From Clonostachys chloroleuca (Eukaryota; Ascomycota; Sordariomycetes; Hypocreales; Bionectriaceae): a DNA stretch of 64,000 nucleotides. The notes under the pieces are model-generated. The model searched no databases, had not been told where the DNA came from, and saw only the letters and a program-made list of their open reading frames with translations. Shown in pieces: positions 34,177 through 45,502 of this stretch (within the stretch, counting starts at the first letter, position 1; each line of letters starts with the position of its first letter). Position numbers and translations under genes: made by a program. The stretch is taken from contig JBANAY010000003.1 of NCBI GenBank assembly GCA_037952775.1, positions 27,156,001-27,220,000 on the forward strand. Reading direction: 5' to 3'.

Positions 34177-35089
34177 ATCGCTGAAGATGCAACATTTGAT
34201 ATAAGCTCAAATATCCACGATCGAATTTGCTTGCCAAGCACTGACATCTCACGATGGGTCAATGCTGCTCACTCAAAACCTGTAATATGGCCGAGCGGTA
34301 AGGCTGGTACGGCGCTCCATCCACAATATCCCGGACCGTTGCTACATCAACTTGAGTGCGCTGACCATCTTGAAGCATCCTTCTTCTTCGAGATTGGCGA
34401 GAGTCACAAGCCCGCCCTATCGAGGCTCTTCACAACAAGCACTGCCGATCTGATCCTCAAAGTCCCAAGGGTGCGTCTTTACGTCAAAAGTGTAATAGAG
34501 AAGGAGCCAGATATCTTTCAGAAGATAGTTGGAAAGGAGTTGGATACTCTCGTTCTCCAGCCTCTCCTTGATTCTGAAAGCAGTCACTGCCTCCGCCCCA
34601 CCGTCATCGTCATTGACGCACTAGACGAATGCGAGTGGGATGAGGATATCAAAAATGCTTGTTGCTCTACTCACCAGCGCTAGCATTTCTCAACTACCCA
34701 AGTTGCTCTGACGTTGCCTTGAAACCCAGACTCTATACTTGAAATGACATCAGTCTCTATCTAGAATATCGTCTCTCCCATATCAGAACAGGATTCAATG
34801 TATCCGACTGGAAGGGGGCCCGATTTTGACTTTAGATTGGGCCGGACCGGAGAAAATTCAGTCACTAGCAGAGACGTCTATGCCCCTTTTCTTCTTCTTC
34901 GTGGCTTCCGTCTGCCGCTTCATCAGCCAACTAAAAGTCGACGACCCAGACGCTCAGCTTGAAATCACCTATCTTCGAGATTGGATCCAAGAGCCAAAAC
35001 TTCACTGTGAGAAAACCTATCTTTTGGTTCTTAATAGGCTGGTTGCGCGGCTTTCGGGAAAAAGTCTTGCAGTGACACACTCGAGCTAA
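34177..35089 (+). pseudogene. Decayed NACHT-domain NLR (STAND NTPase) gene
   Basis: The pre-NACHT linker is readable (IAEDATFDISSNI, ICLPSTDISRWVNAAHSKPV), followed by what should be the Walker A loop. There the frame is damaged: the Gly-Lys-Ser/Thr loop is lost, and STISRTVA appears in another frame that has a stop. Downstream, LEASFFFEIGESHKPALSRL, FQKIVGKELDTLVLQPLLD and an intact Walker B (TVIVIDALDECEW) are clear. After a stop at 34681 the NACHT C-terminal part resumes in pieces (SLAETSMPLFFFFVASVCRF, KTYLLVLNRLVARLSG). No repeat domain (WD40, ankyrin, TPR) remains. Such proteins act in non-self recognition and heterokaryon incompatibility in fungi; this copy cannot bind ATP and is dead. 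Confidence 0.75.
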
Positions 35090-36307
35090 GATTAATATGA
35101 GAAGACCTGATTTGTAGTCATTTCGCTGTTTCAAAGTCTTGTTCACTTTTGAGCATTGCTCTCCCCAGTAGGCTCGAGCTCGGAAATGAGGCAATGCTCT
35201 AACACATAGGTACCTACATTACGCGGTTCAAGGATCATTTGCGCAAATAATAGGAGCTCAGGCTTTCATGAAACTTCTGATCCCTCTGATGATCCCCAGA
35301 GTGTTTCCTGCTAGCCTAGAGTTAGACCGACTTTTGTTTCAGCCGCTGAAGCTGCTCGCGATATTGGGTGTGTGCGATGTACGTTAGCAGTGAGAGTTGT
35401 CGCATCAATTCTGCATTGCGTGGAAAGTGGGGAAAGGCGCTATTTTGAGCATCGGAAGGATTACGGCGCTTACAGAGATGCGCACGCACTCTACTATGTA
35501 CGAGGCAGCCATCACCCACCTGCATATGGAAGTCGGCAGAGCAGCATGATTAGGAGACAAATGCAGCCCATCTCGTGGCAGATTCTGGCCCTCTGAGATT
35601 GGACTTTGGGCTTTCGGTCGATATGAACTGGTAGACGTTGAACAGGGGAGGTCCAGGACGTTGAAGGATGAGAGAACAGATGGAAGGCTGATGGAAACGA
35701 CCCCGACTTCGGGACTTCGGGGAAGCCTCAATGGCTGCCAGACCCCAACTCATGGTGGGTTTCTAGTGGAGTGGAGCGCCCCTAGAAGGTTAAATCCATG
35801 CCGCCATAAGCAGGCAGTCGCCCTAAAGAGCCCTCCCAGACCCCCGTAGGCCCAGTAGCCCCCCCAGAAGGACCCAAAGAGTGGAAGGCAAGATTGGGTC
35901 AGGTGCTGCACTGCCTTCAAAGTGTCAGTCACCCCTAGACGATGGATGGGCGATAATCCACCCCAGTCACGCAACACACTTTCTGCGAAACCTCCTCTCC
36001 TCCATCCGTCTCGATTTTGCTCACCTCGCCGTCAGATACACCTGGCTCTCGCCGTCCTCGAGTCGACTTCCCGATCACTACATCTCCCATAGCGACAGCC
36101 CATTCTTCTGCGAAAGCCCGGGGCCAGCACGATCCGGGGTACTCGGCAGTTCTCTAGCGCCCCCTACTCTTCGTCATCGATCGAGGCTCGAGGCTCCTCT
36201 TCCCTGCTCCCCAGCCGCACGCCCAGCGCTCGCTTGCGACCTCCCTTCCTCTCCCGCCTCGCCACCACCAAGATACAGAATCGAGTCGATAGTATACCGC
36301 CGCCATC
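35090..36307. other. Intergenic region, NLR remnant / Mpv17 gene
   Basis: About 1.2 kb. The first part may hold further unrecognisable NLR debris. From about 35990 it becomes C/T-rich and is probably the leader of the Mpv17 gene. No gene supported. Confidence 0.5.
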
Positions 36308-37401
36308 ATGACTTGGGAACTCAACCGGCGACGCATCTCGCGCACTATCAATGAAAAATACATCTTCGGTCGCATTGTAAGTGCTCTCCCCCCCGGCGAT
36401 TCATGGCAGCCCCGATCCCGCATCCCATCCGCATTAGGCCAGATCAGAGCCAGAAACATCAGCGCCATCGAGCGATCATGTCCTATCTGAACCCTTTCCA
36501 ATCGTCCTCCCTTATCACACCTTCACCTTCTCAATCCCGTATCACTAGGGTGTCAGTTTACTAATTAGAATTCCTCCCCAACAGCCGCTCCTGCATACCA
36601 TCATCTTTTTTATTGAAATGGCACTTGCTGCTCGCCTCACCGCGAGGTTCAACTCATATTATGATGAACGGCCAAGTATGACTACCCAACGACCTCCAGA
36701 ACACATCTCCCTCATCGATCCATTTACTAACCTAGCCCATCAAAATAGTCATGACCATGATGGTAACCAACGCTATTCTGGGAGGGATTGCCGACACCGT
36801 CGCCCAATCCATCAGCGCCATCCGCGAACGAGCCCTTCGTAAGCCAAGCAATGTCAACAAGCGTATCGACATCGAACTCGAGAACAAGAACAACAGCGGC
36901 CTCCTAGACCAAGGCCTGGCCCTCGACTATAGAGCCTCGCCGACCGGCTTCGATTTCGAGCGTCTGACTCGCTTCATGGCCTATGGTTTCTGCATGGCTC
37001 CTGTGCAATTCAAGTGGTTCAGTTTCCTCAGCCAGACCTTCCCCATCACCAAGACCAGTGCCTTTGGCCCCGCCATGAAGCGAGTTGCTTTTGATCAATT
37101 TATCTTTGCACCATTTGGTCTCTTCGTCTTCTTTACATCCATGACTCTGGCTGAGGGAGGCGGCAGGAGGGCCGTCGCCCGTAAGCTTCAGGATATGTAT
37201 ATCCCAACTCTCAAGGCCAACTTCATCGTCTGGCCCGCTGTCCAGATTGTCAACTTCCGATTGATGCCGGTTCAGTTCCAACTTGTGAGTATCTGAACAC
37301 CAAGAAATGTTGTCCAGTCACTGATATCTTTCCAGCCTTTTGTATCTACTGTTGGTATTGCATGGACCGCGTATCTCTCCCTCACTACCTCTTCCGACTA
37401 A
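36308..37401 (+). CDS. Mpv17/PMP22 family membrane protein
   Basis: The conserved core is in exons 36585-36675, 36749-37284 and 37336-37401. Starting at the ATG at 36618 gives 219 residues, the normal family size. An upstream exon 36308-36376 (start in CGCCATCATG, then GTAAGT; acceptor at 36584 after TTACTAATTA) joins in frame and would give 253 residues. Mpv17/PMP22 proteins sit in the peroxisomal or inner mitochondrial membrane and have four helices; their transport role is debated. Seen: TMMVTNAILGGIADTVAQ, RFMAYGFCMAPVQFKWFSFL, FDQFIFAPFGLFVFFTSM, and the family signature WPAVQIVNFRLMPVQFQLPF near the end. A 40-residue charged insert follows the first helix. Confidence 0.87.
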
Positions 37402-38427
37402 AAACGATTAAAATGTCATCATCTCGATTCCAACCCGGGTCCGGCGTCCTAACCCCCGTGGCGGAGCTCGAAGTTACACATACAGCTATTGCGATAGGGG
37501 ACACATCGCTTGGTGCTTAAATGGAGAAGGGAGTCTACTGATGTCCCTCCTGTCCCTTCTTGGATGTTATTTTTGTTATCATGCGTGGTTGCAGTCTGGC
37601 GTAAGGTCTATGATTGGGTTTTATTTTTATTTTTAATGCCATGAGTCGAGATTTTTGACTAGGTCAATCCGAAGAGGTTTGGCTCAGTTCTCTAGAATTA
37701 GTTTGGGAAAAGCACCGCGGTGGGCGTCTCACCCGCAGACATAGAACGATCACTTTGAATATTATCTTCTGGCACCACTGCTCTAGTCTGCGGGCTGTTA
37801 TTAATCGTATTGCTAGTACATAAGGTAGTTGGGCCTGCTCAACGGCCAGACCTGCGCCTCATACATAGTGCGCATGGTGTGGCCTTTCGGCTGAATTTAG
37901 CTCTGTTCTGTAAACCTGCTCCGGGACAAGCTCGTGCCCTCGGTTGCATGCTTGGCCGCCATTCAAAGTCCCCGTCCGTCGCCAGAATCCGGAGGGCCGT
38001 ATGGCGCAACGAGGCCAATCATGTGAGGGTTGGCTTGAGGTTGCTCATGTTAATCGGGCGGTGGTAGCAGTTCCTTGTCTCCGGTTCCAGGTTCTGCACG
38101 GTCCCGGCCAGTAGATGTGAACCTCTGTGGATGGTGCCCGCACGACATCTACTGATGGCGGCGCAGATGTGACGCGCCTCACCTGTTCACCCCACCACAG
38201 CACCTGTAGCAGCCCACTGGCATCAACTCCCGCGGCCGGGGGTAGCGGCCTATGGCGAGGTCTATCGCAACAGCTGCCACTAGCTCAGGTATGTAGCTGC
38301 GCTCTTTTCCCCACCATGGCCTGACGAGCCTCTTCTCTTTTCTTCTCCTCCTCCTCCTCCAACCACCTTCTCACCTCCTACCTACGCAAGAATCTAATTC
38401 GTTTTTTGCGTTAATTACATCGCAAAC
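37402..38427. promoter_or_regulatory. Promoter and leader region of PGK
   Basis: About 1.03 kb. The last 100 bases carry a long pyrimidine stretch (about 38330-38380, CTCCTCCTCCTCCTCC) followed by a CA-rich leader ending in CGCAAACATG. CT boxes of this kind are typical of strongly expressed fungal glycolytic genes. The first 200 bases are the 3' side of the Mpv17 gene. Confidence 0.6.
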
Positions 38428-40004
38428 ATGTCTCTGTCCAACAAGCTCTCCATCGCCGACGTTGACGTCAAGGGCAAGAGGGTCCTGATCCGAGTGAGTA
38501 GCTGTTACTACCCCTCCATTGATTGTTGCTGGTTGCCCCTCCATCACCGTGGTGTCATGGTGGGGGAGGTCGCCTGCTTGCCCACGCCGCGATGGCCACT
38601 CTTGCCATTCGCGCTTGCCAACTGAGGAATTCCTCGCTCGAGTTGTTTGCAAACGAATTGGAAGGAGGGCCATGTGGTAATTTCCGGTGGCACGCCACAA
38701 AGGATCGCTTTCGTCCGCGTCAGCTGCTAACCTTCTCGTTTCTTCCCTAGGTCGACTTCAACGTTCCCCTGGACGCAGACAAGAACGTCACCAACCCCCA
38801 GCGCATCGTCGGTGCTCTCCCCACCATCAAGTACGCCATCGACAATGGTGCCAAGGCAGTGATTCTCATGTCTCACCTTGGCCGCCCCAATGGTGCCGTC
38901 AACCCCAAATACTCGCTCAAGCCCGTTGTCCCTGTCCTCGAGAAGCTCCTGGGGAAGTCTGTTACCTTTGCCCCTGACTCCGTCGGCCCCGAGGTTGAGG
39001 CCATTGTCAACAAGGCCGACAACGGCGAGGTTATCCTTCTCGAGAACTTGCGCTTCCACATTGAGGAGGAAGGCAGTGCCAAGGACGCTGAGGGCAAGAA
39101 GGTCAAGGCCGACAAGGCCCAAGTCGATGCTTTCCGCAAGGGTCTCACTGCCCTCGGTGACGTCTACGTCAGTAAGTCTACCATTACCCCTACTATTTCT
39201 CGAAGCAAGTTTCTTACCAGCCCCCTCTTCTTAGACGATGCCTTCGGCACTGCTCACCGTGCCCATTCTTCCATGGTCGGTGTCGACCTGCCCCAGAAGG
39301 CCTCCGGTTTCCTCGTGAAGAAGGAGCTTGAGTACTTTGCCAAGGCCCTGGAGTCTCCTCAGCGTCCCTTCCTCGCCATTCTCGGTGGTGCCAAGGTTTC
39401 CGACAAGATCCAGCTGATTGACAACCTGCTCGACAAGGTCAACACTCTCATCATCTGTGGTGGTATGGCCTTCACCTTCAAGAAGGTTCTCAACAACGTT
39501 GCCATTGGCTCGTCCCTCTTCGATGAGGCTGGTGCCAAGACTGTTGAGTCTCTTGTGCAGAAGGCCAAGGACAAGAACGTCAAGATTGTCCTGCCTGTCG
39601 ACTACATCACTGCCGACAAGTTCGACAAGGACGCCAACACTGGCAAGGCCACCGATGCCGAGGGTATCCCTGACGGCTGGATGGGTCTGGACTGCGGCGA
39701 GGAGTCCATCAAGCTCTACAAGGAGGCCATCAACGAGGCGAAGACCATCCTCTGGAACGGCCCTGCTGGTGTGTTCGAGTTCGACAAGTTCGCCACCGGT
39801 ACCAAGGCTACCCTCGATGCTGTTGTCGACGGTGTCCAGAAGGACGGCAAGATCGTCATCATCGGTGGTGGTGACACCGCTACTGTCGCTGCCAAGTACG
39901 GTGTCGAGGACAAGCTCAGCCACGTCTCAACCGGCGGTGGTGCCAGCTTGGAGCTTCTCGAGGGCAAGGAGCTGCCCGGTATCACTGCCCTGTCGAGTAA
40001 GTAA
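38428..40004 (+). CDS. PGK1: Phosphoglycerate kinase
   Basis: Exons 38428-38493, 38751-39171 and 39235-40004 give 418 residues, exactly the family size. The enzyme transfers phosphate from 1,3-bisphosphoglycerate to ADP in cytosolic glycolysis. Seen: [20 protein letters not shown], the signature [14 protein letters not shown] across intron 1, [28 protein letters not shown] across intron 2, [17 protein letters not shown]-like CGGMAFTF, and the nucleotide-binding [12 protein letters not shown] plus [18 protein letters not shown]. The first intron is long (257 bases), often the case for this gene in filamentous fungi. Codon use is strongly biased to C-ending codons, as expected for high expression. 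Confidence 0.98.
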
Positions 40005-40445
40005 GCGTACTCTTCCAACTAGGGAAGACTTGTTGACCAGATGGCTGGAATCAAAAGGTCGGCAAGATAAGGCTAGTCTGTAGCAATCGCTGAAAGCACT
40101 CGCAAGAGGGGATACGCCATATTATGAAGCATATGTAGAAAAAAAAATTAAAAAAAAATTATGACCGTACAAACATCCTTGCCCTACTCGATAACTTCTA
40201 TCCCATGGATTGAAAGATGTGTCGTTGACCGACACATGGGACTTCACGGACGATGGAGCAGCTGTTTTGTATCGGGGCGTTCATTTTTCTCAAGGAGGCA
40301 TGAAGAATGCTTGCATCACCCATGCATGCCGGCTGAGGATCGTAGTCATTATCTCTCGTCTATTGAATCGTTGAAACTTCAAAAAGAAACCCGAATTCCC
40401 TGTTCATCCTAGTCATTGTTTACTTTCGCTTTCCCGTCCGCTCGC
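40005..40445. other. Convergent intergenic region PGK / SEM1
   Basis: About 440 bases with A-runs at 40140-40160 (AAAAAAAAATTAAAAAAAAA), likely near the PGK poly(A) site. No gene. Confidence 0.55.
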
Positions 40446-40988
40446 TCATCGTCCTTTCGACTCCTGAACCTTTTTCAACTCCTCCCTGTAGGAAAGAAGA
40501 TCCATGGGTTAGCACATCTCAGTTGATACTGCGGTGACACATCATAGACATCGGCTTTGGGAGCTGTGTTGGGTAGGTAGGGACTTTGGTCAACATACTT
40601 GAGCTGCGCGGAGAAGTCGTCGCTCGTATCGTCGTCGTCCCAGCTCTCCTCCCAGAGGTGCTTGGAGGACTCGCCCCCGCTGGCGGCCTGTGCAGCGGCT
40701 TCGGTCTCGTTGTCTGGCCAATCTGCAGATTGTCGCATGACCTCGTTAGCATTTTCCCCTCTCTCTGAAGCTTCTCGGGCGGCTACTGCCAAGGGAATGA
40801 AATCATCGAGGCAAGGAAGATGCCAGATGTGATGGGATGCTTCCTCTTCGTTGGGAGGACGTACCGTCGACGGGGAAATCCTCAAACTCGTCGTCCTCGC
40901 CCAGGACGGTGGGCTTGGTGGGCTCTTGTTGCTTCTGGTCCGCGGGGGCGGCAGCTGCGTCGGCAGGCTTGGTCGTCTCTGATGCCAT
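40446..40988 (-). CDS. SEM1: 26S proteasome lid subunit Sem1/Dss1
   Basis: Three exons (40988-40865, 40722-40599, 40485-40446) give 95 residues, an intron-rich but typical Sem1 gene. Sem1 is a very small acidic, mostly unfolded protein that acts in the proteasome lid and in the TREX-2 mRNA export complex. The two conserved acidic blocks are seen: LGEDDEFEDFPVDDW across intron 1, and HLWEESWDDDDTSDDFSAQL, followed by KEELKKVQESKGR across intron 2. Both junctions fall inside the conserved pattern, which supports the model. The N-terminus is Ala/Pro/Gln low complexity. Confidence 0.95.
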
Positions 40989-42009
40989 AGTGTCGATTTG
41001 TGAGGGCTCCTTGCGTTCCGGGAGGTTGGATTGCGAGAGATTTGTGTGCTCTTTATGGGAATGAAGAGTTGGGGAAAGCTAGATGCGGCGTGCTGGTGAT
41101 CGGAGCTGTCTCTCTGTTAGAGGGTTGGCGTTGGTTATGTAATACGGGAAGGCAGCGATGTGTCGTCGACACCCAGAGCTGGACCTACCCTATACAAGGC
41201 CGAGTGGAACGCTGAACTCTTGCATGAATCGTTCAAAACGAACTACCAATTGACGATGCTAGCAATCTGATTTTTACAGCTAGTTGGCGAGAAATGGACA
41301 GCTCCAAGCTGCACCTATCGGCCATCGCCAAGATCCAACCAACACCATCCGGGACATGTTGCAGGTTGGGGTTCGCTGGTGGCATAGCATTCCATGCCGC
41401 AGTGGGGAGCAGCGGCTCATTGGATGATTTGCACAGGCTGATGTGAGATCCAATCGTTGGGGCATGTGGCACAGCTAAGCCTCATTTCTCCCTTGGATAT
41501 CAGAGATACATTACGGGCGCAAGCGTGAGATTGTGAGACGCGCGCCTGGGAGAGAGTGGCTTTGAGGTCTATGTCAGAACCAACGCTCCGCTGTTTTGTT
41601 CCCTCGCCCGTGCTGCAATCGGCCAGATCTAGGTTTACTCTATTCACCTTAGTTTCCCCCATAGTGGCAATTCTGCTATATTTTCCTTCCGAGGAGCCGT
41701 TGAGCAGGCCAGAAAAAAAAAAACCGAAACCGTTACCGATGGGGAGTCGGGATTGATTGATCCCTCCAAGTCTCTCCCAAGCACTGAGAGCAGCACTGCA
41801 TGGTGCAGCCAAACGAATAAAGCATGAGAAATTGGCCCTCCTGCAGCTCTCGGATATAAAAAGAAGCCTGGACGAAGGATCACAGGAATACGGCTTAAAT
41901 TGCAGAGAGTCAGCATCTCTGTTCCGCACTCCTTCTCTTATCACCCCTCATCCCCGTGCCGGTCGCTCCGTCAATTGAGGCGGTCCATTTGCGAATAACT
42001 GTCGCTATC
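40989..42009. other. Divergent promoter region SEM1 / IML2
   Basis: About 1.02 kb. An A-run (about 41714-41722) and a CGGATATAAAAAG TATA-like element (41850-41862) lie upstream of IML2. No gene seen. Confidence 0.5.
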
Positions 42010-44207
42010 ATGAGCCGATTCGGAGGCTGGCTGCGGTCCAGCGTCAAGAATGACCCTGAGGCGGAAAATGCGGCCGCTGCAGCTGCCGAGAAGAAGCAGC
42101 TCGAGGACCTGGCTGATGCAATGAAGCATGCCCAGCTCATCATGAATGATGACCTTGATGGTGCATACGCCGCCCTTAAGCAGGGCGATTCGGTCTTCCA
42201 CAGCCTAGGCTCCACCGTCACCTTCTTCTTGCGCTCCGTTCTGGGCATGGAGAAGCAGGTAATGACGGACACGTTGGATATGCTCTACGACTGCGAGACC
42301 AAGTGCGGCGATGGGATGCGGGCGGCGCAGAAGCGGGGTCGACGGAAGGGAAGCATCTATGAGCCGGGTGCCGAGTACGAGCTGGTAAAGTCGCAGACGC
42401 TGCTGATGGGTGCCGTCGTCGGTGTTCTGCAGGAGAGTCTGATGGAAGCCATGAAGAGTTTCTTGAAGCTCCGCAAGGCCTACGTGGCGCTTGATACCAT
42501 CATTGCGGCCGAGAATAAGGCTCTTGGGTTGGACCAGCAGACTACTTCGACTGTGCCACCACCTGGTCCTGATCATATGCCCGGCCAGTTTGATGATGAC
42601 ATGGCGGAGTTTGAGGGAGGTCCCGCCAAGAAGGAAAGTGATGACTCTAGCTCCGACGAGTTTATTGATGCCAAGGAGGCACCCTCTGGATTGCAGACAC
42701 CAGCTGCGTCGACGGCCCTTACGACACCGGAGACTAGCAGCCTGGGAATAAATGCGGACAGCAAGCCCGGAGAGCTGTCAACCAAGGATATTGAGGCCAT
42801 GAGCAGCCTCAGTCTGGAAGATCCGATGGATGTCTTCGTCCATTCTGGCGCCAGCATGGGTTTTGGCACCATGATGCTGCTCTTGACCCTGGTCCCCCCG
42901 TCCCTCGGTCGCGTACTGTCTGTTGTAGGTTTTCAGGGTGATCGAACAAGGGGAGTTAAGATGCTGTGGGAAAGCACGGTGTATGACAACATCTTTGGCG
43001 CTGTATCTGCCATGGTGCTCCTTGGCTTCTACAATGGTATCCTAGGCACGGTGGATATCCTCCCCCACGAAAGGGACTTTGACGAGACCGCCCAAACCGT
43101 TGGCCCCCCTTCGGAAAAGTGCGAAAGGTTGCTCAAAACCATGAGACAGCGATACCCTGAGTCTAGACTCTGGCGTGTCGAGGAGGCTCGTCTGTACACC
43201 CACAAACGTCAGCTGCACAAGGCTATCGAGGTGCTTTCGTCGGGACCTACTTCCAAGATGAAGCAGGTGACTGCGCTCAACGATTTCGAGCTCTCCATTG
43301 ACGCTCTCCTGGCCCAGGACTGGAACCTTATGCGGGATAGCTTTCTTCGATGTCTCGAGAACAACGAATGGAGTCCGGCAATGTATTATTTCGCAGCTGG
43401 GTGCGCCTCTCTGGAGCTATATCGTGATGCTCACCATGGTGGTGACACGCATGAGGCGAGGAGACAAAAGGCAAAGGCGGAGGCGTTCATCCGAAAGGCC
43501 CCGTCGCTGACAGGCGCCAAGAAGTTCATGGCTAGGAAGCTACCGTTCGAGGCGTTTCTGCTGATGAAGATCAAGCGTTGGGAGGAGCGAGCCGCCGCGC
43601 TGAAGGTTGACCTTGCTGATGCCGTTGGTACTAGCCCGGCCATGGAGCTGTGCTACATGTGGAACGGCACTCGGCGTATGGGTGAAAAGGAGCTCGAGAA
43701 CTGCATCCCGTGCCTCTCGTGGGAACGCTGCACGTCTGACAAGGTTGTGGAAGCGATTCGAACGGAGCAGGATGAGTTGGCTTGCTGGGCGCTGTGCATG
43801 TCCACCATTAAGAGGACCCAGGGCAAGTTTGGCGAGGCCAGGAGCCTACTTGACGAGAATATCATACCCCATGATCCGTAAGTTTTAACACATGTCAAAT
43901 CTCTCTTTATCCATCTAACAACGTCTTCTTTAGATCTGTCTTCAAGGGCCCCACAAAGAATGACTATGTCCTCCCCGCAGCCACATATGAGCTTGGTGCC
44001 ATCGCCTGGGAAGAATGCTGCGCTGATCCACCGGCCGGCGAGTCGGACGTTGCATCGTATCGTCGGAGAAAGGCCGAAGAATGCGAGTCGCAGCTGACCA
44101 AGGTGACGGCGTGGGAGGCATTTTCACTGGACTTTCGCATCGGTCTGCGCGTGCAGAGCGGGATGGAGACGCTGAAGTGGTTCAAGACAAAAAACGGTTG
44201 GGCGTAA
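42010..44207 (+). CDS. IML2: Mitochondrial outer membrane/inclusion-body clearance protein Iml2 (DUF3808)
   Basis: Exons 42010-43877 and 43934-44207 (56-base intron) give 713 residues, the normal size. Iml2 and its paralogs are TPR-like helical proteins; yeast Iml2 helps clear protein inclusions with lipid droplets and is also found at mitochondria. The start MSRFGGWLRSSVKNDPEAEN follows GCTATC; an in-frame ATG further up exists but lacks the family look. Seen: MKHAQLIMNDDLDGAYAALK, FHSLGSTVTFFLRSVLGMEK, an acidic Ser-rich linker (about 205-270), GFGTMMLLLTLVPPSLGRVL, LLGFYNGILG, and the TPR-like repeats RLYTHKRQLHKAIEVL and KGPTKNDYVLPAATYELG. Two C6 runs here are in the correct frame. Confidence 0.9.
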
Positions 44208-44506
44208 AGGAGTCTTCTTGGGAAAATGGAAAAGAGCGGCACATCTATAGAGAACAGCTTGCATATGGGGTGATGATATATTGGGCATATTCACCAAGTA
44301 CACGACTATATTTTGTCTGCAGAGAAATGAATAGGGACTATACAGGATAAAATGCACACACTAGACTCCGGAACTCTCTCTTGGCTCCCCCAAACACTTT
44401 TTAACCGAGTTTGCCTTTGCCTCTTTCCAAGCCTTTACTTTTAGATAACATCACGAACGAAAAACCGCCTTTGACCTAGAAATAGCTTGAGGATAGAGAA
44501 ATGGAA

Positions 44507-45502
44507 TCAACCAGTCTTTCTGGGCGTCCTCTTCCTGGTGCTCCGCCTCGTCCCAGTCCCGTTCGTCAACGCATCAATCCCATCCTGGATCAAGCCAGCC
44601 CCCTCGTCCACCTTCTTCGACGACCGCTCCTTGAGATGGTGCTTCTCTGCCTCGTCCTTGACGTCCTCGAGTACGTCCCCGCCCCGACTCGTGCCGTTGA
44701 CCCAGTCCAGGAACCCCCAGGCGCCGTAGTTGGCTTTACCCTTGCTCGCGTAGTGGACGGCGGTGCGGCGCGCGATACCGCCGAGGAAGATGCCCGGGAC
44801 GATGGAGTAGCCCGAGGTGGCGAGGGTTCCCTCGCCGGTGCACAGGGCGGTGAAGAGGATGTAGGTGAGAAGGTGGGGGCGCAGGATCAGGGACGGGAGA
44901 AGGACGGGGACGAGGCTGAGGACGAGCAGAGGCAGAGGGTGGTCGCCGTAGAGGTTGAGGGAGCAGGCCGGGTTGGCGTGGCCGTAGCGGAGGTGGAGGG
45001 TGGTGAGCGGAGAGCGAGAATTAGAGTGGAGGAGAAACCGGTGGGTGTAGTAGGTGAGGCCTTCGCGGGCGGAGAAGAGGATGAGGACGTGCTTGAAGAC
45101 CTGCCAGGGGAGGGGCAGGGTGGTGGAGGTGCGAAAGAGAGGCTTGGAGGTCGCGTAGTGGAAGGCGTAGGTGAGGCCGGCCTCGGTGGCGGTTAGGAGG
45201 AGCATGTTGAAGACGGCGAGAGCGAGGAGGCGGAGCGGGCGGCGGGGGAGGGAGGCGGCGCCGGCGAATTTGATGGAGGCGGCTAGGCCCGGGAAGAGGG
45301 TGTCGAAGGCGAGGAAGAGGAGGGACGGTATTAGCCAGAGGAAGATGCGCAAGACGAAGAGCGCGGTGGCGTGGATAACGGCGGCATCGTGGGTGAGGAC
45401 AAGGGTCGACCAGGTGGCGTAGAAGAAGAGGATGTTGATGGAGGTCGACCACGAGGGGGTGAAGATGGTTGAGACGAGGGGAATGGAGAGGAGGACATCC
45501 AT
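44507..45502 (-). CDS. Sterol desaturase/fatty acid hydroxylase-like membrane protein with degenerate His boxes
   Basis: Single exon, 331 residues from the ATG at 45502 (in-frame codons upstream could extend it). Several hydrophobic helices (INILFFYATWSTLVL, FLWLIPSLLFLAFDTLF, LLALAVFNMLLLTAT, PLLVLSLVPVLLPSLIL) surround the region TYYTHRFLLHSN, HLRYGHANPACSLNLYGDHP and VHYASKGKANYGAWGFLDW, which lines up with the ERG3/fatty-acid-hydroxylase fold. The family binds a di-iron centre through about eight histidines in HxxxH and two HxxHH boxes. Only His154, 159, 170, 175, 188 and 250 remain near these places and neither HxxHH is present. The tail is basic (RRSTRKRTPRK). It may be inactive or have a new role. 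Confidence 0.72.
   Translation of the reverse strand: MDVLLSIPLVSTIFTPSWSTSINILFFYATWSTLVLTHDAAVIHATALFVLRIFLWLIPSLLFLAFDTLFPGLAASIKFAGAASLPRRPLRLLALAVFNMLLLTATEAGLTYAFHYATSKPLFRTSTTLPLPWQVFKHVLILFSAREGLTYYTHRFLLHSNSRSPLTTLHLRYGHANPACSLNLYGDHPLPLLVLSLVPVLLPSLILRPHLLTYILFTALCTGEGTLATSGYSIVPGIFLGGIARRTAVHYASKGKANYGAWGFLDWVNGTSRGGDVLEDVKDEAEKHHLKERSSKKVDEGAGLIQDGIDALTNGTGTRRSTRKRTPRKTG

Noticed and set aside
34286..34302. A-box-like TGGCCGAGCGG
   Set aside because: No B box follows; the bases belong to the decayed Walker A region of the NACHT pseudogene.
39231..39923. Long open frame opposite PGK
   Set aside because: Antisense shadow of a gene with strong codon bias.
40723..40864. SEM1 as a two-gene or broken locus because its frame is in pieces
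   Set aside because: Three exons with proper GT-AG ends rebuild the full conserved Sem1 protein.
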